Source: Medicago truncatula | Taxonomy: Eukaryota; Streptophyta; Magnoliopsida; Fabales; Fabaceae | Length of the DNA stretch: 64,000 bases | NCBI RefSeq assembly: GCF_003473485.1 | Contig: NC_053042.1 | Location: 13,040,501 to 13,104,500 of the forward strand | Direction of reading: 5' to 3' | Shown: positions 10,385 to 22,830 of the stretch, piece by piece | Position numbering within the stretch: the first letter of the stretch is position 1 | How the letters are laid out: every line of letters begins with the position of its first letter | The notes under the pieces: generated by a model | What the model was told of the DNA's origin: nothing | What the model saw: the letters and a program-made list of their open reading frames with translations, nothing else | Databases searched by the model: none | Program-made: the position numbers and the translations under genes

Positions 10385-11150
10385 GTACCTATTTGGTATG
10401 GCGTTTTTGCCATCCAAAAGCCAGTTTGAATTGTCAAATAGAGTTTACCTTTTTCAATGATGTTTGGACAAAAGAAAAAGCAATTCTAGTATTTCACTTT
10501 TCTAAGCTAAACGCAGGTTTGAGAGAAGCAGGAATTTCAAGCTTCAGCGTTTCATGTAATCCATTCTGCAACAAACCAACTTGATTTACCAGTTTTGCCC
10601 CTTTCATAGTCATGTGCAGTTATGTAATTTTGATTATATGTAACCCCTGTTTCATGTTTTAGGCTGCAGCCATATTTTATTATTTAGGTTAGAGATGAAG
10701 CATTAATTTGACATGTTATATTTTCTTACCTAACCCAGCCCATTAGCTTAATCGAGTTTTTTTATAATCAGAATAACGTTTTTCTTTAAAAATATGTCAA
10801 ATGATTATTTTATTTTTTTTAAAAAAAGACTCTCATAAACTGACATTGTTTTAAAATAAATTTGTGAACCAATAAAAATCCATTTATGATTTTAGATAAA
10901 TTCAAATGATTATCTAAATTAAGAATGAGATATTTAATTTTAAACACAGTTAAAAGGGTAATTTCGTCATTACGCATTCAAAATCAATTTTTATTCAAAC
11001 TATCCAAACAATATCAACTCATAAAAATCACTTTTAATAAGCGTATTCAAACATAAATCAATTCACACTCAACTCACTTTTAACCAAAATCAATTCTTTC
11101 AAACTCCATTCTATCAAAATCAATTATCGCCACCGCCATACCAAACACAC
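10385..11150. mobile_element. Non-autonomous DNA transposon with TTTGGTATGGCG ends
   Basis: The left end (ATTTGGTATGGCG at about 10391) is inverted at the right end (CGCCATACCAAACACACA at 11133-11150), with CTAA on both sides. The inside, about 770 bp, has no coding capacity. TAA-type target sites would fit PIF/Harbinger, but the superfamily call is weak. Confidence 0.5.
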
Positions 11151-12994
11151 ACTAATTAAACTTATGTCACCTAGACTAATACTCATAGAAACTCAGTGAT
11201 AACTTTTATAGAATGACATATTTTTTTCTCTTGTTAAGTTTCTTGCTTGCTCTTTATTTAAAATGTATTTATGTGCTACTTAAACTTTAAGAAAATGATG
11301 CAATCTTAATCTCTTATATTTCTTACATAATAAGATTACAGTTTGTCACACGTTTTTAATACGGCCTACGTAGCTGGGAATATTGTTGGATGAAAATGAA
11401 ATTGTAATATTAAATGAATATGATCTATGTTTTTTGGAACATTGTTGATAATCAGGTGAGAGGATGTTGTCGCGACAAGACTCCTTCTTCGTTATTTTTT
11501 TGACTCTTCATTAAGATCTTCCCATAATAAAAGATTAAATCAATGATAGTCATTATACTTTTTAAAGGCTGAGCGGATATATTAATAAACAGAAAAAAAA
11601 AAAAAAAAGTCTCTATAATTCAAGATATACCGATAAAACTAAAAAATCCAGCAATATTAATTATACCTTAGCGGTTACTCTTTTGAAATCGTTTTACCTT
11701 AATTGTTACTTTTTTGAAATCATTAATTCTTATCACCCAATGATTATGATTACTTTTGGTTTTTTGTTTAAAAATATTCCTTGCTTAATGAATTGTTTAC
11801 GCTACTAATGATAATAATCAAATTGTCAAAAGAAATTGAAATCGTCGATAAATTCTTCCTACCTAATTGAAACACTTGTCAAAATGAAATTGATGATGGC
11901 AGTATTAGAGAAAGATGTTAATAGTAAATAATAAACGATTGATGATTTCTTCCTAACTAATTGAAACGGTTGTCAAATTGAAAAGTCATCATCCTTAAAA
12001 ATAATATATGTCCAAGCGTATAGTTGCAAATTTAATCATGATTATTTTGTCTCTTATGCTTATCACTATAAATACTAGCGAAAAGACGGACACTCCGCTC
12101 TTTTTACTGCATAAAAATAAATTTGTAAATTATAAACTATGTTTTTTTTTTTTTTTATGAAATTTTTTATTTTGATTAAAACTAAAAATATAAATGTTTG
12201 TTGCTTTTTAGTTATAACAAACCAAATTAAACATGATTATCCATTTCAATAACACCAACAACAATCTTTATTATAGAAAAAATTATTTAAAGGTATAATT
12301 GAGATAATAAAAAATTAAATTTAAATATATTCATTTTGTTTGTTAGGTAAACTAGAGTTAACAATTTGAGTATTAGTTTTCAAAAAGTATCCCAAAATAA
12401 AGAAAACGAATGCATAAAGAAAAGTTGGTTGACTTTGGAGGATAATATAAATAGGTATGGGGAAAGCGAGAACACAAGACCAAAAACACACACCTAAATG
12501 ATCTAATGTGACATGAATAAAGGAAATTGACGAGTCCAAGCAAGATCGCAATTTTGGAATGAAAACAAAATGTAGCACAAACGTCTGAACTTTATGAAAA
12601 CGAATTTTAATTACTCTGTTTGATGAACAAACATACCTGTTTTATTTTTTAATAAAAGAAGAACATATCAACTGAAGCTGCTTATTCTTACTTCTTTTTA
12701 TTATCACTGCCTAGAATTAGGACTGAAAACGAGTTTATCTGAGTCAAATTTAGTTCAACTCGACTCGATAAAAATTAACTCGGCTCAAAACTCAACTTTA
12801 GTTTATCATAAACTATTTATTCAGCTCGAATTCGACTCATATTAAGTTCACAAACTGTTCGATTAAGCTTGGTTCGGCTCCAATCAAACGAACCAAGAGA
12901 CAGTTGCTTAAACTTTAATTTCGAATATAAAAAAAAAAATAAAAATTAACTAAGGCGTAAATGAGAACAAAAGTAGCTCAAAAACTCTTAATAT
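11151..12994. other. Gene-free AT-rich DNA
   Basis: No gene recognised. A roughly 60-base stretch (TTCTTCCTAMCTAATTGAAA) occurs at about 11860 and again at about 11950. A stretch at 12735-12900 with repeated ACTCGACTCG and GGCTCRA motifs looks like an old dispersed repeat. Short frames here are not supported by any family. Confidence 0.4.
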
Positions 12995-14060
12995 TTTTTT
13001 TATAAGCAAGAAAAAATTGACATGTAAGGAAGAGATGACGTTCCAACGAAATTGACATCCAATTTTAAGCCTACAATTATCAAGTGCTCATATACAAGGG
13101 ACATAAAATCTAACCTAGTGAATTCAAGTGCATGAACCCTAACAGAAAATACAACGAATAATACAGCACACTCAATTCAACCCTAGTCAATTCTAACAAA
13201 CGATGCTTGCGAGCACCAACCAGGTCTATAAGTTGGCTAATGAACGAGCTGTCAACACATAACAGATCACGTACCATCAACTCCCTGCACCATCAACATC
13301 AAGCATTAACAACTCTTTCGAGTCCCAAACAATTTGTACCCCAACAATTCATTAAACAAAACGAATTCAAAGATCAAAATAGATTGGTGTCAGTCTTCAC
13401 TTGGATCGATACAATGAATGTATCGACTGCCAACACGGTCAAATGCACGTTCCAACAACCCCTGTTAATAACAACCACAATAGGCATCAACGCTTTTTCA
13501 AGCCAAATCAACACAAAGCAACCCAGAACCACATCGATAGCCAGATCGTGTGGGATGGACAATCAATGAGACTGAGCACCACAAGCACAATAACAGACCC
13601 TAACGGGTTTCGAAACAACAAACTAGAAATCCGTCTACAATATCACAACCGAAACCAATAATAGTGAACCTCTGACACGGAGGCGGAAAATCTGGAAGCA
13701 AATACCACCAACTAACGAAACAAAGCCACTTCACAACCCTTGACAGGCTTAGAGTCGACAGTGATCTATAAGACCACCGAATAAGGTTAGGATGCTACCG
13801 AGGCTTGTATGCAGGAAGAACAGCGAACTGAACAGCAACGTTGCGACGAGAACAAGAGAGTGCCGTCACAGTTCTCTGCTGGAACAAACAACTGCCGCCG
13901 TAGGAAAACAGACTATTATTAATTAATTATTGTCAATTCCTATTCCCATTGTACCTCAAGAATGGCTCAAGCTTCTCCTTTTATAGATATCTTTTTCGCT
14001 ATTCGTCTCAACACTTCCGATGTAGGACTTGCTTGTTTGCAAGCTTAAAACACATATTAA
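12995..14060 (-). repeat. Unidentified transcribed-looking repeat unit
   Basis: More GC-rich than its surroundings. Read on the minus strand it has AAGTCCTACATCGG, then a TATA box (TATAAAAGG at about 13979-13987), a leader-like stretch, no long convincing frame, and an A-run near 13000. The layout recalls a solo LTR or a retrotransposed non-coding RNA. A 120-residue plus-strand frame (13207-13569) has no recognisable domain. Confidence 0.35.
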
Positions 14061-14381
14061 CACATATTAACAGTTGAGTTAAAATGAGAGTATGTAGAAC
14101 GTGTGGCCGTGTGCTTTTGTTAAAATCTTAATCCAATACACCCCACTTAATTTGTCAAGCAACAAAAGAGCTAAATTTATCAATGTAATTTCTTTCATCT
14201 GTTCTTCTTAGATATTTATTTCCTTATATATTAACAAAAATTTATTGAATTATTTTTAATGTCAAATAAACATTTATCAATTTTTAATCAATTACTGTAA
14301 AGTTTGTATTACTCTTTGGACTCAAACATTACTTTTTTTTTCCTCTTTATACTTTGAGATTATTTCTTTTTAATGGAAGTG

Positions 14382-14383
<2 letters not shown>

Positions 14384-14443
<60 letters not shown>

Positions 14444-14482
14444 GATCATCATCATCATCATCATCATTATTATTATTATTAT
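14384..14482. repeat. (ATT)n and (ATC)n microsatellite
   Basis: About 60 bases of ATT repeats run into ATC repeats and back to ATT. The open frame across it (poly-Tyr, poly-His) is an artefact. Confidence 0.95.
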
Positions 14483-15361
14483 AATATTGCTGTTGTTACT
14501 GTTGTTGTTATTATACTATTATCACAGATGATAATGGATGTACACAGCTATACATAGTAGTTAACGCTCCCAGTTGATAAAAATAATATTTATGTCATTC
14601 TCACATTTGTATGAATATCCGTCAGACAAGTATTAGTGAATATTAAGGTATTTACAAACATTGCAAATATCAATGTATAAAATGATTTTTATATAAAAAA
14701 ATGTATTATTACAAAATAATTGAAATTACGTAGAATTTATTCCTTAAGTTTTATTAATAACAATTGTGGCAAAAAGAACATTTTATAAGTGTTTTATGTC
14801 AAATTTGGACAACGCCTCTTGAAGTTACAAAGTCAAGTTCTTACCACTGAGTTGACACCTCTTATACTTATTCCTTCTATTTTGATAAGTCAAAAATATT
14901 ATAGCGTACACTTTCACTTTGACAACAAATTACTAATCAAACAAAAATCTTTAATTAGGAAATCCAATTATATTTTATTTCATGAAGAGAATTTTTTTTA
15001 TTTAAGTACTACGACAATTGCCTAATTTTACTAACGTGTACGGATTTCTGCGAGTCCAAATACTTAAAAAATATTTATTTTGTCTTATACGTGTTGATAA
15101 TTTTACTAAATCCCATTAATTTTTTCCCTAAAAAAAAACTAAATCCAATTAATTTCATATGCATGTGTATCTATTAATCTATTAGTATTTAAAATATAAT
15201 TTATTTTATTATATTCGTGTGTATCCATTAAGATATTCGTCTCATATCAGTCAATGGTGAATTTTGTATGCTAATATCATACATGCAAAATTTTTCTCAT
15301 ACTTTTATATCTAATCCGAGCAACGCCGGGTATATACACCAATATATACATACACACAGAC

Positions 15362-15365
<4 letters not shown>
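14483..15365. other. Intergenic, no feature seen
   Basis: AT-rich DNA between two microsatellites with no gene or repeat end recognised. Confidence 0.4.

Positions 15366-15452
<87 letters not shown>
15366..15452. repeat. (TA)n microsatellite, about 87 bp
   Basis: Uninterrupted alternating TA for about 43 units. Frames through it on both strands (poly-Ile-Tyr) are artefacts. Confidence 0.97.
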
Positions 15453-15457
<5 letters not shown>

Positions 15458-16206
15458 GTTTTCTATTGGAATGCCCGCAGTTTTGGGAAGGTAGCTGTTG
15501 CGTCGATTTGCTAGATAATATAGTCATTTGATTCAGGGCACAATTTGATTCTCAATGTTGCCTCAGTAACTGTAATATTAAGAAGCAAAATTTTGAAGGA
15601 ATAACAACAGGGTACCAACTTTAGTCCAATGAGTGAAATAAGAAACAAAACTGGGGCTTAAGTAATAACCACTTAATACTCTCACAATTCTAGCAATATT
15701 AAAACTAATTTACCTGATTCTTATCTTTTAGGCATACCAACTATTCATGATGACATTAAGCATAGGAAATCTACATATATATAGGGGCTGAAGGAGTCTC
15801 ATTGGAACACATATATACACAGAGATATCATCTGAGTCTAGTGCGTAACATTAACCTATACTATTTATTATACACAAAATGATAATCGAAAACTTAACCA
15901 TTACATTCCAACACAAGTGGTTTGTGCGTAAATTCTATGAGTGTTATAAACATCAGAATAGCGAGTTTGATTCTTAATCATAGAAAAAAAGATAAATAGA
16001 AATTGAAATATGAATAAATATATTAAGTTAGGGCTCGCATGTCTCCATCTTCATTAAAAAGGGATTTAACTTATGAATATTTCAACTATAGGGATTTAAG
16101 TTATATAATTTTGATGGATCAAATTTTAACTGAAATTCATTAACCACTTGAGTGTAGTCTAGCTAATCGGTTAACATATTTTTTTGAAGAAGATCGGTTA
16201 ACATAT
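15453..16206. other. Intergenic, no feature seen
   Basis: No gene, RNA gene or repeat boundary recognised. Confidence 0.4.
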
Positions 16207-16209
16207 TAA

Positions 16210-16603
16210 GGTTTTGTTTGGAAGTTTGGAGGGGAAGGGAGGGGAGGGTTTTGGGGGGTTGGAAATATATAGAGAAATGGACAAAAAATTCACATTTTTT
16301 GAAAGAACAGTTTTTTTAGAAAATGATAAACTAATACTTATGATTAATATACTTTTAATTTTAAGAATATTATAACAACATAGATTGAATTTGAAAAATT
16401 CATACAAACCATCCATAACCCCAAAAACCCTCCCCCAATACAATTTTTGAGATCCCCTAAATGAGGGGGATTTTTTATTAGGAAGGAGTAAAAAATTAAC
16501 CTCCAAAGCCCTCTCTTCCGAATGTCTTCAATTTCTTCCACTTGCTCCTTCCTTTTTTCCAAAACCCTTCCCTCCCCTCCCCTCTAAACTTCCAAACAAA
16601 GCC
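16210..16603. mobile_element. PIF/Harbinger (Tourist-like) MITE, 394 bp
   Basis: Long terminal inverted repeats, about 45 bp: GGTTTTGTTTGGAAGTTTGG at the left and its inverse (CCAAACTTCC...AAACC type) at the right, rich in GGGGA. Flanked by TAA on both sides (16207-16209, 16604-16606), the target site of this superfamily. Minus-strand frames of 102 and 72 codons inside are chance. Confidence 0.85.
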
Positions 16604-16688
16604 TAAGTTACTCTAACATGACCTAGTTTTTCATTTAATTACAATCTTGGTCAACCGTAGATGGTATGGATTAATTTATCTCCCACTT

Positions 16689-18009
16689 TTTTTTTTGTTG
16701 ATAAAAACAATAAAATATAAAAGACAGCAGAGGCCCGAACCAATACAGAGATACATAGAGTAAAACCTATGAAAAGAGAAACCGAGTCTATCCCAAGAAA
16801 TGAAAAGGCCTAATGAAAGAGGTGTCAAATACAACCATTGAACAGAAAACTAGTCAAACTACGACCATTCTAGGCCAAACAACAGCTAAAAGACTACCCT
16901 CTCTATGAAAATTTGAACAAAAGTATTAACATTCCCATCTATACTTTTGCAATTGGACCAATTATTCTGTATTTGTCAAGGCGGCTTTGGAGGTACTCTT
17001 TTCAGCACGGGTCCTCATTTCGGCTGAGTTAAAGCTAAAAGGCATCACTTTGTTCACCTGCTTCTTCTTCTTTTTCTCTGTCTTAGTGCTCTCAGATAGA
17101 CTTGGAAAGTCTTCCATCTCAAGTCTCTTGTCATGGCTGAGAGTGTCCTCCATCACATCTTCTACTTTTTCTACCTCATCCTCCCAAAATTTGGAAAGAA
17201 TCTGCACACTCTTTAAGGCTGCAGCAGAATGGAAGGAGGATTTGGAAGCAAGAACCAAGATTTGGCTTGAAGGGAGCTTGTCAACTGTCAAATTAGCATA
17301 GCTGGTAGTTATAGGTTGCGGCATAGGAGTAAGTACTGGAGTATCCACCCAAGCCTTTAACCTGTCTGAATCCACAACTCTAGCATCAATGCTACCCTGC
17401 TCAAAAGAAAGGGACGAAGGGTTGGGGAATGACACCCTCCCAACATTCTGCCTCATCTGTTTATCAGAGGAGTGACCCCTAGAAACTGGGGACCTATCAT
17501 GCTCAGAAGCATACGCCACTGGTTTAGGAGGAGCCTCTGAAAGAGCAACTTCCGCTGGAATATCTTTGGAAAGGTCGGTGACAGCACCAGGCACTTCCAA
17601 AGTATGCAAATATTCAGGTAAAGCCTCACCAGAAACTACATCCTTCTCAAGAAAAAGTAAATCAAATGAGTTGTGCAGCGCAAGAGGTTGATCAACCAAA
17701 CCATCTTGTGCTCTGCAGGTTGTGGTATCACCATCTAGAGAGCAGGGTATCTGATGAAGAGAGGAGTCTACTGGCTCCGCCACTTCACTAGAAAGGTTCA
17801 TATCAAAATGACTCGAGGTCCTTAGTGTGTCAGCTGCAGGTAACGTTTGTGTTGGATGGTTCAAATTCTGTGAAGCTAGTTCTGCCTCTAAATTCATGTT
17901 AATGTGGTGAGCATCTGTACGGCTGTTATGTTCCTGAATTTCTTGGGATAAACCAGCCGCAGAAGAAGGAGTTGAGACAACGGATTGCAACAGTGAAGTT
18001 CAACTTTTG
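16689..18009 (-). mobile_element. LINE-derived retrocopy: ORF1-like C-terminal part joined to a 3' UTR
   Basis: Bounded by a perfect 15-bp duplication, ATTTATCTCCCACTT (16674-16688, 18010-18024), with an A-tail at the left (T-run on plus), so it is a minus-strand retrotransposition product. The frame (about 342 codons, 17990 to 16962) is open to the 5' edge and has no ATG at its start, which indicates 5' truncation. It is Ser/Ala-rich, then has DFPSLSES, a Lys-run and MRTRAEKSTSK, like the hydrophilic tail of plant LINE ORF1 products. The stop is followed by a pyrimidine-rich 3' UTR with no endonuclease or reverse transcriptase. It could also be a retrocopy of an unknown host mRNA. Confidence 0.65.
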
Positions 18010-18024
18010 ATTTATCTCCCACTT

Positions 18025-18940
18025 CATTTTCAATACGTTTATGTTTTTAAGTCAGCATTAAATCATTAGTGGAAGCTATGTTAGACACTCCATTGCAATA
18101 TAGCAGAACGTATTTTCACAAGAAAGGTCTATGCCAGCTGAAAAAGCTACCAACTAACTAACTAACTGATTCACAAAAATAGAGAAATTATAAAATTTTA
18201 GAACATATTTAATTAATCAGCCAAGAACAGTAAAGAAGTTGATCTCGTTATATTTAATGCACTTGATAATACTCGATCGTTAAATTAGAGAAAGTGATTA
18301 GCAATGCTGTTTGTGACTAATTCAACAAACTTGTGGGAGAGCTTGATGTTGATTAGGAGCCATTTCAGAGTAAAGCAATTGCTAAATAAAAGACCTCTCT
18401 GAATCCTGATTGTGAAGGGAAGATTACGGTAATCCATTTTGAAGTAATGCGTTTAACACAAGTTGTAACTACTGCATAATAAATAAGTTGGTTGTAGAAG
18501 AAACAAACCTATTTTTACAAGTTTTTTTTGTTGGGATTTGTATTTAACCAATGGTTTGTGCTAAGAAGTTGGCTTATAGTCAACCATCACGACTAGACAT
18601 CAATTCCTATTTTGTAGAAGAGCGCTTGAATGAGATAACATGCGATCTATTAGTTTAACTAATGGTCTTGTGTTTGAATCAAAGTCATGAAAATCTAATA
18701 GCATTAAGAATCATTGAAGAGAGATTTTCCGCATAGTGATCCTACGTCGCTCGAAGAATATAAGATCTCCACAATTGCGCACAGGTTTACACTAAAAAAG
18801 AAAATTTAATCAACCCTTCTACAATAATTACTAAATATATATCTTTGAAGTGATATTTAATAGAAACATAAAAATTGATTGTTGACTTTCAGCTACCAAC
18901 TAAAATGTCATGCACCTAAAACATTACGTGCGAAATCTTT
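18025..18940. other. Intergenic upstream of the first P450
   Basis: AT-rich, no gene seen. Parts (GACTAGACATCA, CTACCAACTAAAATGTCATGCACC) recur upstream of the other P450 copies at about 21710-21890, 23800 and 26220, so the flanks were duplicated with the genes. Confidence 0.5.
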
Positions 18941-18984
18941 ATGCACTAAAGGCTATATATGAATGTGTAAAGCATGTACACATA
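18941..18984 (+). promoter_or_regulatory. Conserved CYP96A promoter block with TATA box
   Basis: ATGCACTAAAGGCTATATAT followed by GTGTAAAGCATGTACACAT, about 85-125 bases upstream of the ATG at 19068. The block recurs upstream of the copies at 22111, 26497, 50656 and 57403. Confidence 0.6.
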
Positions 18985-19067
18985 TTTTTATGAAAAAAAA
19001 TCTACTACCTGCTATACTTGCATCATAGACAAAAACACAATTTTAAACATACTTTAGCCGATCTACA

Positions 19068-20591
19068 ATGTTTATTATTCAGTGCATTGGAGCATTTGTA
19101 GCAATCCTGTTCTTCTTATTTGTCCATAGTTGGAGACGCAACAGAAATGCAATCGTCCCAAATTGGCCAATACTTGGAATGCTACCATCGACTCTGCATA
19201 ATATTTCCAATTACTATGATTATATAACCTTAGTTTTGAAACATCATGGTGGCACTTTTAGGTTTGAAGGATCCTGGTTCACAAACTCCACTGGTATCCT
19301 TACCAGCGATCCAATGAATGTACACCACATCGTAAGCAAGAATTTTGGAAACTACGAAAAAGGGTCTAATTTCAAAGAAACTTTTGAAACTTTTGGAGCT
19401 GGACCTTTAAATTCTGATTCCGATGAATGGAAAAAGGAGAGGACGATGCTTCACTCATTCTTCAAAAGGAAAAACTTTGAAAACTTTCTCAAACAAACAA
19501 TTCAGAAGAAACTTGAGAATTTCCTACTACCATTTCTTGATCATGCATCCATAGTAAAAGCTCACGTGGACTTGCATGACGCCTTAACAAGGTTCACTTT
19601 TGATATCACCTGCACTTTCCTATTTGGATTCGATCCAAATTGCCTTCAAAACAATTTCAGTCATGATCTCGGAGATATCACTTATCATAAAGCTCTTTCT
19701 ATGATTGAGGAAGCAATAGTCTACAGGGGCTTCTTTCCAACTTTTGTATGGAAGCTGCAGAAATGGCTCCAAATTGGTCAAGAGAAGAAACTCAAAGTAG
19801 CTCAAGAAAGTCTTGACAAATTCTTGCATGAATGCATACTATCCAAACTTGAAGAGCAAAACAGATTCAGCAGCACTAGAGAAGTGGAAGATTCCGACTG
19901 TGACTTGATAAAAGAGATACTGAAAGGAACGGGAAAAGGGAAAACGAGTGAGAAGTATCTTAGAGACACTGCAGTCAATCTATTGTTAGCGGGAAACGGC
20001 ACAGTTAGTTCAGGTCTCAGTTGGTTCTTTTGGCTTGTTTCATGTCATCCTGTTGTGGAAGCCAAGATTATTCAAGAGATGAAAGATAATTGTCTATCTG
20101 ATGATGAAAACTTGATTACTTCAATTGTGGAAAAGCTTGATAAACTAATTTACCTCCACGGAGCTATATGTGAAGCCTTAAGGCTTTATCCTCCTGTACC
20201 TATCGAGCAAAAGTTTGCAATCAAAGCTGATATACTTCCTAGTGGAGTCCATGTAAGTCCAAATACAAGGATATTATACTATTTGTATTCAATGGGAAGG
20301 ATGGAGAAAATATGGGGAGAAGACTGCATGGAATTTAAGCCTGAGAGATGGATATCAAAAAGCGGACAAATTATACATGTACCGTCTTACAAGTTCATAG
20401 CTTTCAATGCAGGGCCAAGAAGTTGTTTGGGTAAAGATATCACCTTCGTTGAAATGAAGATGGCTGCCGCGGCTATACTATGGAAGTTTTGCATACATTT
20501 AGTGGATGGTCATCCTGTAACTCCAAGGCTTTCTATTACCCTCGGAATGAAACATGGCTTGAAGGTCATAGTCACTAAAAGATGCATTTGA
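19068..20591 (+). CDS. CYP96A-like cytochrome P450
   Basis: Intronless 507-residue frame of the CYP86 clan, closest by motif to CYP96A (in Arabidopsis CYP96A15/MAH1 is a mid-chain alkane hydroxylase). Expected role: ER-bound NADPH- and O2-dependent hydroxylation of a long aliphatic chain; substrate unknown. Visible: N-terminal membrane anchor (about 5-20), WRRNR, NWPILGMLP (32-40), WFTN, SDPMNVHHI, FTFD, FGFDPNC, I-helix LAGNGTVSSGLSWFFWL (307-323), K-helix ExxR (E369-R372), FKPERW (423-428) and FNAGPRSCLGK with haem Cys453. The I-helix has Gly311 where most P450s have Asp or Glu before Thr312. The ATG sits about 85 bases after a conserved TATA block. Length is normal for the family. Confidence 0.93.
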   Translation: MFIIQCIGAFVAILFFLFVHSWRRNRNAIVPNWPILGMLPSTLHNISNYYDYITLVLKHHGGTFRFEGSWFTNSTGILTSDPMNVHHIVSKNFGNYEKGSNFKETFETFGAGPLNSDSDEWKKERTMLHSFFKRKNFENFLKQTIQKKLENFLLPFLDHASIVKAHVDLHDALTRFTFDITCTFLFGFDPNCLQNNFSHDLGDITYHKALSMIEEAIVYRGFFPTFVWKLQKWLQIGQEKKLKVAQESLDKFLHECILSKLEEQNRFSSTREVEDSDCDLIKEILKGTGKGKTSEKYLRDTAVNLLLAGNGTVSSGLSWFFWLVSCHPVVEAKIIQEMKDNCLSDDENLITSIVEKLDKLIYLHGAICEALRLYPPVPIEQKFAIKADILPSGVHVSPNTRILYYLYSMGRMEKIWGEDCMEFKPERWISKSGQIIHVPSYKFIAFNAGPRSCLGKDITFVEMKMAAAAILWKFCIHLVDGHPVTPRLSITLGMKHGLKVIVTKRCI

Positions 20592-22011
20592 TATATGTTG
20601 TGTTTCCTTTAGCCTATTTCTGATTAGTTGTCATCATTAAATATTGTTATATATGGTCCAATTAACACACCCTGATTATTTTGAATTGTTAATGTTTTTA
20701 TTATGTTTTTGTGACCTATAACTATATTATGAGGTGCCAATTATAAGCATCACTTTCATGTGTTGATTATAATCTAATTAATTGTGTTAGCAAAAAGGAT
20801 GCTTCTCCCCAATATCTACAAAGTTCATTAACTGTCATGTATTCACTAGGCTTCATGACTATTGTTATGTAAATAATGGAATGCATGTCTATGTAAAAGT
20901 TTTTCAACATTGGTAGTGAATAGAATTTGAAGTCTGCTAAAAATTTATTTAGATACATTTATATTTATATATTAAACATGTTAGACTCGCAGAAATTTGA
21001 ATGTTATTGTGGTATTATCAATTTTCATCATTTATAGAACCCAAAGGTTAGCCAAATCTTCACTTTTGATAATCTTGATTCAAGAAGATGCTTTAAAAGA
21101 TTGATGAAGGATTGGAATGAGTATCGTCAGTTATAAATTTGATGAGAGAACATTTTCTTGGAGAACGTTTCATGATTCTATCACCAGCATTTAGGAGTAG
21201 CATCTTCCAGAATTTTGTCTAGGATTTCTGTTTTAAGCTCAGGAATGGAACCAGGGTATCAGCATAGTCGGTAGCTGCAGGACTAATCTCTTGAAGTAAT
21301 AACTCCTATCCCAACAGATCCAACTCTATTCTCATCACCAGTATTCGATTTCGAGACATATGGTTAAACCGACCCAGGCTAATAGCCACTTGGACCAAAC
21401 CTAGGAAATATATTTGCAAAGCTTGTTTAGGACTAACTCAGCAAACTTCGTAGCAGAACTTGATATAGATTAGAAACCGTTCAGATCATTACCACAGTCA
21501 ATGGTTTATCTGGCTTGTGATTGTGACAAGAAGATTAGAGTTAGTAATCACAATTTTTGGTGCGATATATATAAGCTCAAGTCGTCAAGTGAGATCTACG
21601 TACTGCATAATACCAGTGTTTTATAAAAGCAAAACAAAATTCATAAATTTTTTTTATTTTGTTTTCAATTTAGTGAACGGTATTGTGCTAAGTTGTTAAA
21701 CCAGGAACCATCATTACTAGATCATCAATCTTTTTGGCTTTTGTACCCAAAGAGAAAATTTCAGATGCCCTTCAACAATATATACTAAACTAAACACGTA
21801 GTATACGGTATCTTTTTAAGTAAAATCTCGTTATTGCGTCTTAATAATTGATTGTTAATTTCACTGACTCACTTAAATATCATGCACCTAACACTTCCAC
21901 ACCAAGGAGAGAGCAAGTCAATTAAGTTTGCATTTGTGTTTATACATTCTAAGAAATATAGTAAGCGTGGGAAAGTACAACACTTCAAGGCGTGAAATGA
22001 TTAATTCTCTT
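20592..22011. other. Intergenic between P450 copies
   Basis: No gene recognised. Sequence after 21360 resembles the upstream flanks of other P450 copies (for example ACTAACTCAGCAAACTT near 21430 and GACTAATTGAACAAAATTT near 23523), consistent with tandem duplication. Confidence 0.5.
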
Positions 22012-22070
22012 CATGCACTAAAGGATATAAAATTGTAAAGCATGTACACATTTTATAAGCATACATCATA
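22012..22070 (+). promoter_or_regulatory. CYP96A promoter block of the pseudogene
   Basis: ATGCACTAAAGGATATAAAA followed by TTGTAAAGCATGTACACATT; still recognisable although the gene downstream is broken. Confidence 0.5.
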
Positions 22071-22110
22071 GACAATTGCAAGTCAAAACATACTTAGGTA
22101 AATCTGCAAT

Positions 22111-22830
22111 GTGCAAGATTCAGTGTATTGCAGGATTTGTAGCCATCCCCTTTTTCATATCTGTCCACTATTGGAGACGGATAGCGATAGAATTATGCCA
22201 AATTGGACAATAATTGGTATGCTAGCGACGTTTTTATCTCCTCTGTCCAAAATTAAAGGACGGTGGTTCACAAACACAAGCTTTATTATTACCACTGAAC
22301 TGATCAATGAACGTTATCCACATCATGAGCAGAGTTTTGGCAACTATGAGAGGGGGTCCAACTAATTCCATGAAATTTTTTATATTTTTGGAGGTGGTAA
22401 TGTGGTATTATAAATTCTAATTACAACAGAAGAAGACTAATTCTCAAAAGGAAAAGATTCAAGAACTTGTTCCAACATACTAGTCAGAAAGTTACTATTT
22501 ATTGATGATGTGTCTGAAGCAGGTTCTCAGGTGGACTTGCAAGATGCCTTGAGTAGGTTCACTATAGCCTCTGCACCATTATATTTGGATTTGATCCTAA
22601 TTGCCTTCCAAATAAGTTTAATGAGCTTAGAGAAATTGCGTATAAAAAATCTCTAACTATGATAGGGGAAGTGATATTGTACAAGCACTTCATTCCAAAT
22701 TATCTATGGAAGCTGAAAAAATGACTCCATATGTTGGTCATGAAAAGAAGTTCAAGGTAGCCCAAGAAAATATTGAACGATTCTTGTATGAAAGCATAAC
22801 ATTTTCCAAACGCGAAAAACAAGTAATATT
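22111..22830 (+). pseudogene. CYP96A-like pseudogene, truncated
   Basis: Starts with an ATG and a diverged N-terminus (CKIQCIAGF-like in another frame), then PNWTIIGML, RWFTNTSF, NYERGSN, QVDLQDALSRFT, FGFDPNCLPNKFNEL and LYKHFIPNYLWKL in shifting frames. Several stops and frame shifts and an internal deletion (the segment between GML and the WFTN region is shortened) break it. Homology stops at about 22830, roughly at residue 270 of the intact proteins, so the I-helix and haem region are missing. Confidence 0.85.

Noticed and set aside
13207-13661. Frames of 120 and 86 residues at 13.2-13.7 kb
   Set aside because: Composition is unlike a conserved protein and no domain is seen; the region looks like a non-coding repeat read on the other strand.
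14354-14557. 67-residue frame rich in Tyr and His
   Set aside because: It is the translation of an ATT/ATC microsatellite.
15268-15531. Frames of 87 and 76 residues on both strands
   Set aside because: They are the translation of a TA microsatellite.
16198-16562. Minus-strand frames of 102 and 72 residues
   Set aside because: They lie inside the Tourist-like MITE and consist largely of its inverted ends.
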